A stretch of DNA of 64,000 nt from Salticus scenicus (Eukaryota > Arthropoda > Arachnida > Araneae > Salticidae), in contig OZ005652.1 of NCBI GenBank assembly GCA_963930645.1, positions 320,166,244 to 320,230,243 on the forward strand, read 5' to 3'. Every line of letters starts with the position of its first letter. Position 1 is the stretch's first letter. Shown here piece after piece: positions 56,171-64,000 of the stretch. Made by a program: the position numbers and the translations under genes. The notes beneath the pieces were generated by a model. The model did not search any database, had not been told where the DNA came from, and saw only the letters and a program-made list of their open reading frames with translations.

Positions 56171-56384
56171 CAGTCGGTAACAAAAGTGTCCGAACACTAG
56201 CAAAAATTCCTATATAAAAAAAGTAAACTTAATACTGTTTTGTTAAATAAATCCTTGTCGAATCCTGTTCTTAGTCAGTCTAAAAACAGGATTCGACAAG
56301 GATTTATTTAGCAAAACTGTATTAAGCGTACTTTTTTTTATATCGGAATTTTTGCTAGTGTTCGGACACTTTTGTTACCGACTG
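56171..56384. mobile_element. Palindromic Tc1/mariner MITE, copy 8
   Basis: CAGTCGGTAACAAAAGTG at the left and the complement at the right, TA at 56169-56170 and 56385-56386. One of the most symmetric copies: the two 100-bp arms differ at only a few positions. Confidence 0.9.
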
Positions 56385-56386
56385 TA

Positions 56387-57219
56387 CTCATATTATTCAT
56401 GACTGTTCAGGATTGTTCATGACTTAAAAATCCATTTAAAATTTATAAAACGCATTTTTTTTAATGTATTTTCTTATACTCGGAGAGCAAAAAAAAAAAA
56501 AAAAAAAAGAGTATCTTTGAAATCTCTAGTTACACACCAATTTTTACATTGATTTAAAGTTAATTATATTTTTACAAATAATACACATAATTAATAAATA
56601 TTTAGATTTAGATTTTTTTCTTTCATTTCTTAATATTTTTCAAATCATTTTTTTTTTTCATTTCTATCCACCGTCCCATGAAAGTAATTTTCCTTGGGTT
56701 CTTTTTCCTTTCCTTTTTCTTTCTTTCTTATACATATACATACATATATATATATACGATATCTTTGAGTGGTCTGTTTAATGCATAATGCTAAATTTAT
56801 GGACTAACCTAAGGACAATCCCACGTAACCTGGCAATTAGAACATAAATAAATAAAGGAATAAATACAAACTAATAACTTTGTCTTACTTCTGATATAAT
56901 TTAATTGAAGTTTACAAATTAGAATAAGCCATTACTTGGTTAACTTTTTTGAATATTTTAGTCCGTTATTTCAAAGATTCAAGCAGAAGACAAAATATGA
57001 CTTACACAAAAGTGTAACGTATATCATACTTTAAATACAAATTTACATAATTAAATACTATTAAAATAATGATGTAATTTCTGTATACATAGTAACATAA
57101 AACTATTTTTAATTCTGTCAAACACTACTTTTTTACAATGCTGTGCTTAAAGATGGAAAGCTTTGCTCTTACTAAGCCACAAAACTTCTCTCTCTCCCCT
57201 TTTTAATACTTTTCAACAA
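56387..57219. other. AT-rich stretch with poly-A
   Basis: An A-run lies near 56490-56508. Nothing else. Confidence 0.5.
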
Positions 57220-57700
57220 AGTTGAAAAGTGTAAATGACTTCGGTTTGTCTGTCTGTCTGTCCGGCCGTCTGTCCGCGTTCTAACTCCCATAAATATTCA
57301 TGGGGATTTCTTGAAACTTATATATATTATTCAAGTTCACTATCGGATGTTCCATATTGAAAATGGAGAGAATACCTCTACTGTTCTGTGTACAGGGACA
57401 CCTGAAAGTATCCCAAAGCATTGTGTTTTACAAGAGGTATTTCTATAAACCATATTTTAATACTTTTACTTTATACAAATCTTAATGAAATTAAAATACG
57501 TTATTCAAGCGCCCTATCGGATGTTTTCTATGGAAAATGGAGTAAATATCGGTTTGTGTATATTGACACCCAAAAGTATTCCAAAGCATTGCGTTCTATG
57601 AGAGGTATTTCTATAAACCAAAATTTAATAACTTTACTTTGTACAGGTCTTAATGAAATTGAAATATGTTTTTAATATACACAAAAGAATGATTTCTAAG
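57220..57700 (-). repeat. Tandem repeat of about 165 bp, two units, with GTCTGTCTGTCC block
   Basis: GGATGTTCCATATTGAAAATGG / GGATGTTTTCTATGGAAAATGG, CCAAAGCATTGTGTT / CCAAAGCATTGCGTT and AGGTATTTCTATAAACC twice mark two units of about 165 bp. The GTACAGGGACACC phrase is the complement of GTGTCCCTGTAC in the Helentron-like copies, so this is probably a distant relative. Confidence 0.65.
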
Positions 57701-57704
57701 AATA

Positions 57705-58052
57705 CACTCCTTCTCATACATTTAAGGACACTTTATGTTTTGAAATAACTAGTGTAAAAATAATTGTGAACAAGATTATACTAAGTGCACTTAATATATC
57801 TAGTATTGTAAAAACCAAAACTGCTATATATTTTTTTTTATATGAAACAAATTTAATAAAAAATTATGCAAAATGTGTTTTTCTCCACGTTTTTAGATGT
57901 TCATGATTATAGGGACAATCCAGATTTTTTCGTTTTATTTAACTTACAAGCGGATAAATTTCAGTTGACATGCGAATGTGCTGACTACTGGGCTAGATTA
58001 ATTTATATATAAGCCATCAATTTTTCTTTTACGGACATAACTGATAATTCCT

Positions 58053-58086
<34 letters not shown>

Positions 58087-59302
58087 TTCATGTAGTGAAG
58101 TTTGATAAATGTGTTTTTTAAGTGGAAGGATAATTTCAATCCGCAGTATTTCTAATGAAATTCGAAGATCTAAAATTGCTGAATGTGAGCAAACGTTGAA
58201 TTGCTGGTTCGACAGGAGAGAGATCTGATGCAAAATAAGACTAGATTTACTGAGATCGAAGACTCAATTCCTCTTACTGTTCTAATCAAAATCAAAATTG
58301 CTGCTTCTGAATTTGCTCGTAATTTTGAACGAAAGTTTGGGGTCGACATTTATGCATATTTAAAATAATTAATAATATGTTAAAATGAATAAAAAACCTG
58401 TGATAATCAATAAGCTATTAATGGGGAAAAGAACGTCTGTGTTAAATTTGAATAAAGACAATGTTAAATGGTAAAATGTTGCATTTTTGGATGAAAAACA
58501 TATTATTCTTGATTAACCAAATGGTTTTAACAGTTACTGGCACGATCTGAAGATAGCGAAAGACAAAGCAGATTTTTTCAAGGCAGATATGAATCGGGCA
58601 TTTTAAAGGTGGATCTATGGTACTCTGGGGAGCTGTTTCTACTGAAGGCAGAATGAATTTAGCAATTTTTTCCATTATTATGAACATCAAGAGAATATCC
58701 GCAAATTTTAAAAGTGGAATTCCCAGATTTTTGTTAGATTTTAGAAGGGGTGAGGATAATAATTTTTTTTTTCAACGAGATTTACATTTTTGCTCTACTT
58801 CTACAGCAATAGGAAATAGTTTGAAAAAAGAAACTTCTGTGTTATTGCCTTTCCCGTGACCTAAAAGTTGAAAAGATTTTAACTTATCATATTAGAAAAG
58901 TGCATGCAAGTGGAAAGCAATTTTAAATAGTTTAAATGCATTCAGAATATCATCTATGCTGTATGAAATGGTATTGAAACTGAATATTAAATAAAATTTA
59001 CATATATATACCAGAGAGAATGTTTAACTGTTTCACCCTAAAAAGAGACCCTTATAAAATATTAATTTACAGAATAACTGAAAAAAAAAATTACTAAGAT
59101 TCGAGCTATCCTTATAATTGTGAACACTTGAAAAATCATTTTTTTGAACGTATTTAGAGTTTTTTAAGATAGAAAATCGATAAAATTTTTAAATAACGTC
59201 TATTAATCAAATTCAAATTAATTAAAAATATATTTGTTTAAATAATAGCGTTCAGTGTTTAGTTAATATAGAAAACGGGTGTCCTTATAATTATGAGAAT
59301 AG
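57705..59302 (+). mobile_element. 1.6-kb Tc1-like element with paired repeats in each end
   Basis: TA at 57703-57704 and 59303-59304. Outer motifs TTCTCATACATTTAAGGACAC (57711) and, inverted, TTCTCATAATTATAAGGACAC (59302) match. Inner motifs GTTCATGATTATAGGGACA (57898) and, inverted, GTTCACAATTATAAGGATA (59128) repeat the theme about 190 bp further in. A decayed transposase lies between. Length and layout fit the IR/DR class of Tc1-like elements. Confidence 0.75.
58090..58945 (+). pseudogene. Tc1-like transposase pseudogene
   Basis: In several plus frames: FLDEKHIILD-stop-PNGFNSYWHDL near 58480-58550 (FSDEKKFNLDGPDGFNYYWHDL-type, first catalytic aspartate), GGSMVLWGAVSTEGRMNLAI near 58610-58665 (GGGSVMVWGAIS type), IPRFLLDFRRGEDNNFFFQR near 58725-58790 and NSLKKETSVLLPFP near 58815-58857, where ILPWPxxSPDLNPIEN is expected. 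Stops and frameshifts throughout. Confidence 0.8.
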
Positions 59303-59439
59303 TAGGATTAACATTAGTGTATAAGTAGTGTATAAGTATTAATGTATAGTAGGATTAATATTAGATTTACAGAGCCATGCAAAAATATTCAGTTACAATA
59401 AGGACTATTATTGGAAATTTGCTAGAATTACATTTTAGT

Positions 59440-60000
59440 TTATATTAAACGTTTTTAACACTTCCTTACAATTTTTAACCTTGAATATGATTTCAATTTG
59501 TGTAGCTGTCTGTCCAATTGTCCTTTCTATTTGTCCGTATGCCCGCCCTGAGCGTCCTTAAATATTTTCAGAAAAAAAATTGATATATGTTATTCAAGTC
59601 ACATTGAAGTGTTTCCTATTTAAAATAGAATTATTAGGTCCTGTACAATTGGCTTGTGTACAGGGACACCAAAAAAAATTCCAATACATTGCATTTTAGG
59701 ACAGACACTTTTTAAATCACATTTAAATAACTTTCTACTATAAAAATCATAAAGAAATCGACATATATTATTAATATGCTAAAATAATGTTTTGAATAGA
59801 ATATAAACTCCAGATTTACATGGTTACACTCAAATATTCATATATATTAAAGGCCGCAATTAGAAACTTAGGGCTTAAATTTCGTTTGCGTTAAACATTT
59901 TTAACAGTTTCCAAGAATGTTTAAAAGTGATTATGAATACAATTAGTCTGTTTTTATTCCTTTCAGTCCATATGTCTGTCCGTTGTGTGATAACGAAAGG
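59440..60000 (-). repeat. Two more diverged units of the GTCTGTCC repeat family
   Basis: 59440-59790 shares AGCTGTCTGTCCAATTGTCC, GTTATTCAAGTC and TGTGTACAGGGACACC with 57230-57700. 59866-60000 repeats the first part (TTTTTAACAGTTTCC, CCATATGTCTGTCCG). Confidence 0.55.
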
Positions 60001-60814
60001 AAAGAACATTGGAAGTTATACGATACAACAAGTAAGTACATAGATTAAGTTGGAAAGCGTAGATAGATTACGTATATATAGATTAAGTTGGAAATAATCA
60101 ATGCTTACCGCATGGTTTGCTGCTCTTTTTTTTGTTGTTGTTGTATTCTGCGTCACTGTGACAAAGTTAGATTTGCATACTATATATTTCATAATAAATT
60201 TTAAATACTGATTTCTTACTCTACCTTACGTGTCTATAAAGATATTTTTGAAAATAAGTTGTGAAATTTATTTTATAAATAAGGAATTTATAATTTTTGA
60301 AAATTGCTACGAAGATATCAGTCACATGAAATTGTTCTTAATACAGACTTGTAGAATGACTAATATTTCTTTTTAATTTTTTCTTCTTTTTTTAATATCA
60401 TTTATTGAATTTTATTTTATTTTTCTCCATTTTAACTATACACACATGTATTGATGTATATTTTTTTATTACATGTGATATTTCTTCAAATGTTTAGTTA
60501 AAAATTTTCAAAATAATTTGTTCCAATTTCCGTTGCACAACTTTTTTGATCACCTTAATTTGATTTTACCATTTAAACTTTCTTTGTGAATTATGAGTGA
60601 AAGTTACGCTTAAATTATTCGTTAAGATGTAACCTAATTAAAAAGTAACTCCAAGAGTCTCTCTTCGACAACCATAAAAAAGGCATTGATTTTACGTAAG
60701 ACAAATGATATGTAGAACGAATCAGTGAAAGAAGTGGAGATTGACTAAATCCAAACCAACGTTATTTTTCATGATGAATTTAGTTCAATTTCGTGTCATA
60801 GGAATAAATGTTTT

Positions 60815-61110
60815 ATCACTCATACATATCGAACTTGGTACAACTTTATTTTATTGAAAGTAATTTTATCAATAGCAAATATTATTCATAACAATTTTAT
60901 CAACCTTACATATAAAATTTGGTGCAGTTCTGTATTGTTGAAATTACAAGTTTATCAGCTTCATTACTGAATTTGGTGCGATTCCGTGTCATTGCAATCG
61001 CATTTATATGAACTTTACATATTAATATTTGGAAAATTTTGTATGATTTAAATTGCAATTTTATCAGCCTGACACATTATATTCGCTAGAATTTCGTGCC
61101 ATATACATTG
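60815..61110. repeat. Degenerate minisatellite of about 60 bp, first array
   Basis: ACATAT(A/T)AAATTTGGTGCA...CGTGTCATTGCAATCGCA-like units repeat four to five times with strong divergence. Confidence 0.6.
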
Positions 61111-61464
61111 GTAAAATAGAAAAAGGCGAAAATTCCCTTTCATTATTTTACACAATAAAGTAATTTAATCTTATATTTTATCACAATATATCATGGCTAT
61201 AATAAATTGGTTTTATAATTGCTTCAAAATTTCCATAAATTGTAATTGAAAATGCGAGAGGAAGACAGATTAGAAAAATTATTCGCATTTATATATTAAT
61301 TATTTGTCCATTTTTCTTATGTACGCACATTTGTGTTAGTAAATTGCTTTTATTAATTATGTTATTTAAAAATTTCTTAACTATTGCATTCTAATTTTCG
61401 TTTTGTAAATTTTTAAGCAATATTAACTTGATTCCACCATTACATTTTTGATGTAAATTATGAG

Positions 61465-61644
61465 CGTACTTGCCAACATCCTCATTATTATTCCGTAGTG
61501 TTGTTAGTCTCGCCTATTTTTTTTTTTTTCACACCAGTAAATTTTTAGCGTAATATTCCCTAAATGAAATTATGATTAAATAATAATAATAATAAAAAAT
61601 ACTCTAAATACTACGGAATACTAATTAGAATGTTGAAAGGTTTG
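61465..61644. mobile_element. hAT-like MITE with 8-bp target duplication
   Basis: ATTATGAG lies at 61457-61464 and 61645-61652. The ends CGTACTTGCCAACAT and, inverted, CAAACCTTTCAACAT lead into a shared TATTCCGTAGT. Blocks one and three of the surrounding triplication keep the unoccupied site (near 60592 and 62977). Confidence 0.75.
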
Positions 61645-61849
61645 ATTATGAGTGACAGTTACGTTCAAAAAAAAAAAAAAATCGTTATCATATATGTCAT
61701 ATACGATTAAGATCTCTTTGAACAATTTTTATAACAAACATAAAATAGATACAAACAGCTCAACTACCAATAAGGAGATTCATCTTACCCTTTGCCATAA
61801 GTCTATGATAACAGGTCCGTAATTCAGTAACCTAAACCAAATCAACTGT

Positions 61850-62110
61850 ATTTTATATAATAAATTTAGTGCAATTTCGAGTCAAAACGTTCTGAGTTTT
61901 ATCAACCTTATTTATTAAATTTGGAACAATTTTATCATATATTATTGCAATATCAATTTTATTAATCTTAAATATTAAATTTGGTGCAATTTCGTATAAT
62001 TGCAATCGCAATTTTAATAACCTTACTATTACATTTGGTTCAACTTCGTACAATTGCAATCGTAATTTTATTAGTTTTACATATATAATTCCGGTACAAT
62101 TTTATGCCAT
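61850..62110. repeat. Degenerate minisatellite of about 60 bp, second array
   Basis: AAATTTGGTGCAATTTCGTA, ATTGCAATCGCAATTTTA and AACCTTACTATTACATTTGG recur four to five times, in the same relative place as the first array. Confidence 0.65.
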
Positions 62111-62338
62111 TGATACCGAGAAAATCATAAAAGTAGAAAATCCACTTTCTTATTTATATTGTTCAATGCATTCTTACATGATATATTGTGATTACAACTG
62201 ACTCAGTATTTAATAAAATTAAACATAATTTATGCGTCTCATTAATATATTAAATCAATGTAACATTTAAAATGCGATAAAAAATACAAAAATTTTAAAA
62301 CTTTAAAATACATTTTAATTAAAAACATTAAAACATAA

Positions 62339-62378
62339 GACAGACGTTTCGGCTAGAACACTAGCCCTCCTCAGTGTC
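62339..62378 (-). ncRNA. Hammerhead-ribozyme-like motif, left arm
   Basis: On the minus strand: GACA, then CTGAGGA (core C-U-G-A-N-G-A), a stem GGCTAG-TGTT-CTAGCC, then GAAAC, GTC (cleavage triplet) and TGTC, which pairs with the opening GACA as stem I. Stem III would be the self-complementary ACGT, suggesting a dimer-active form. One extra G between core and stem II departs from the consensus. Activity is not shown. Confidence 0.5.
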
Positions 62379-62599
62379 AAACATACAAGCACAAACAACA
62401 TTTAAAAAAATTCATAATACATCATAGCAAGATTAAATATTCAGAAGGAATAGCTTTAGTCTCGTTCAAGGCAGAATGTTACCTTTTACCAAAATGCAAC
62501 ATTCTGCCTTGAACGAGGCTAAAGCTATTCCTCCTGAATATTTAATCTTGGTATGATGTATTATGAATTTTTGTAAATGTTGTTTGTGCTTGTATGTTT

Positions 62600-62639
62600 G
62601 ACACTGAGGAGGGCTAGTGTTCTAGCCGAAACGTCTATC
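62600..62639 (+). ncRNA. Hammerhead-ribozyme-like motif, right arm
   Basis: The same arrangement on the plus strand, but the closing strand of stem I reads TATC, so one of the four pairs is lost compared with the left arm. Confidence 0.45.
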
Positions 62640-63320
62640 TTATGTTTTAATGTTTTTAATTAAAATGTATTTTAAAGTTTTAAAATTTTTGTATTTTTTA
62701 TCTCATTTTAAATATTACTGACTCAGTATTTTCACAAGTTTCAATTACAATTGCTTTCATACGTAATAAAAAACAGATTAGCAAAATCCTTTTTATTTAT
62801 GTACCAATTATTAAATTTAAATTTTTTAAAATTCTTTTTATATCCGCACATATGTTTTTGTAAATTATTTTTATAAACTATGTTGTTTCGAAAATTCTTA
62901 AATATTTCGTACAAATTTCCATTGCATAAATTTCTTAACAATCATAATTTGATTTCACCATTTAAATTTTCAGTATTAATTATGAGAGACAGTAACGCTT
63001 AAATTACGTGTTATGATGTAACCTTATAAAAAAGTAATTCTAAAATACATGCATCTCTCTTTAAGAGCCATAAAAAGACATTAATGTGACTTAAGACAAA
63101 TGATATGTAGAACGAATCGGTGAAAGAAGTGCAGATATGCATTGAAAATGTAATTGAACTGTCATATATGATCTATCTCTTTCAAGAAACCTTATGACAA
63201 ACATAAAAAGAGCGCTCCGAACGATCGCCCGCACGATTTTTGTTTTCTTATTAACTTCTTTGTTTGCATAATCTAGTTCATGACTGAATAAATGATATTC
63301 ATATTGCGTGGAAAATAGGA

Positions 63321-63975
63321 TCAAAAGAATTAACAGTATTAAATTATAAGTGGATGGAAAAATTGAGTTAATGAAGAATATCGTGGGATAGCAATTGATA
63401 AATATTATAATTTTAGTGTTTAAAAAAATGTATTATTTTAATATTTGTGTAAAGAATCAATTGCATTAAGGAGAAGCTTTCCAAGAGAGAATAATTGGCT
63501 ATCTAAGCAAAAATAAGAAAATAATGTATAAGTTTAATAACTTTTTGTTTGGTTTAATAATTTTTAAATACTTTGACATAATTCCTTTGACTATTTTGTC
63601 TTAAACAGAATTTTAATAAATTTTTTCAATTAATAATGTATTTTTTTTTTTTAATATTAGTATAAATATTTTGGATTAGTATTCAGATTGAGAATATTTT
63701 CATTCCTTCTTTCATTCTCTCCTCCTTCCTTCCCAGAAAAATAAAAATAAATAAATAAATAAATGAAAGATAAATAAATAAATAAATAAATAAAAAGTAC
63801 AAATTTCTTTTGATATAAATATACATTTTTGGATCACCAATTAGAATTAGCATAATTGTAGGCTTTGCCCCTAGAAAAAATTCAGTATTGCTCTTTATTC
63901 TAATCATCACTTGACAACTGACAAACAAAATATTAAAACAGCATTTCTGAGCCAAACAGTAATCATAATAGACTT
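63321..63975. other. AT-rich stretch with (AAAT)n
   Basis: An (AAAT)n tract lies at about 63745-63792. AGGCTTTGCCCCTAG near 63861 faintly recalls the Helitron-like 3' motif. Confidence 0.45.
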
Positions 63976-64000
63976 AAGGTGACCAAATGTCCCCATTTTC
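63976..64000 (+). mobile_element. Possible start of a hAT element cut by the window edge
   Basis: AAGGTGACCAAATGTCCCC resembles the AGGGTGACCAGATGTCCC-type terminus of some hAT elements. Only one end is in view. Confidence 0.3.

Larger units (their letters stand above)
62263..62715. mobile_element. Inverted dimer, two 218-bp arms with hammerhead-like motifs
   Basis: 62263-62480 and 62498-62715 are reverse complements apart from about half a dozen differences, around a 17-bp centre. Each arm holds a CTGAGGA...CTAGCCGAAACGTC motif. Penelope-like retroelements are known to carry hammerhead ribozymes in their terminal repeats and to leave inverted terminal arrangements, so an inverted pair of such termini is the leading explanation. 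No reverse transcriptase is present. Confidence 0.7.
60490..63320. repeat. Ancient three-fold duplicated block
   Basis: Three diverged blocks share order and content: CAATTTCCGTTGCACAACTT...AATTATGAGTGAAAGTTACGC...GACAAATGATATGTAGAACG (60527-60740), a damaged middle block (61385-61760), and CAAATTTCCATTGCATAAATT...AATTATGAGAGACAGTAACGC...GACAAATGATATGTAGAACG (62910-63135). The middle block carries a hAT MITE, and the hammerhead dimer lies between blocks two and three. Confidence 0.7.

Noticed and set aside
60490..63320. CRISPR-like spacing of repeated units
   Set aside because: Repeats are diverged, AT-rich and about 60 bp without unique spacers, and the genome is eukaryotic; a minisatellite in a duplicated block explains it.

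Overview
The window is eukaryotic nuclear DNA with no recognisable host protein-coding gene. It is strongly AT-rich, full of long A/T homopolymers and microsatellites, and its longest open frame is about 107 codons. No multi-exon host gene, rRNA, functional tRNA, operon or CRISPR array is visible. The repeat content points to an arthropod, most likely an araneomorph spider: a tRNA-derived SINE with a (CCACAA)n-like tail, Tc1, Tc3, hAT, piggyBac and pogo relics, Helitron and Helentron-like elements, and a hammerhead-like motif of the kind found in Penelope-like elements. The taxonomic call is inference from repeat style. It is either intergenic DNA or a very long intron.

Layout. 0-5 kb: an inverted-repeat element filled with a palindromic minisatellite, a satellite array with a 319-bp higher-order unit, and a Helitron-like relic carrying a hAT MITE with a perfect 8-bp target duplication. 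5-14 kb: hAT elements (one with a nested Harbinger-like MITE), the first Helentron-like elements, the first four copies of a near-perfect palindromic Tc1/mariner MITE, and a 1.3-kb element with GGGGCACAGTGG ends. 14-20 kb: Helitron-like copies and three elements with CCGCG ends, AT target duplications, THAP fragments and a SWIM-like fragment, probably ISL2EU. 21-27 kb: TTAA-flanked piggyBac-like elements, a pogo-like MITE and nested insertions. 27-35 kb: more Helentron-like elements, Helitron 3' ends, a degraded SINE and a Tc3-like element. 37-41 kb: SINEs and two mariner-superfamily transposase pseudogenes pointing at each other, one cut by a SINE with a 10-bp target duplication. 43.3-52.8 kb: a nearly identical 4.79-kb tandem duplication. 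53-60 kb: a hAT MITE, more palindromic MITEs and a 1.6-kb Tc1-like element with IR/DR-type ends. 60-63.3 kb: an old three-fold duplicated block with minisatellites and a 453-bp inverted dimer carrying two hammerhead-like motifs.

There is no pathway here. The organising logic is layered insertion: many elements can be ordered in time because one interrupts another, and several insertions can be checked against an unoccupied paralogous site in the same window. The two items most worth pursuing are the Helentron-like family, whose termini have changed sequence between subfamilies while staying matched within each element, and the inverted hammerhead-ribozyme dimer.
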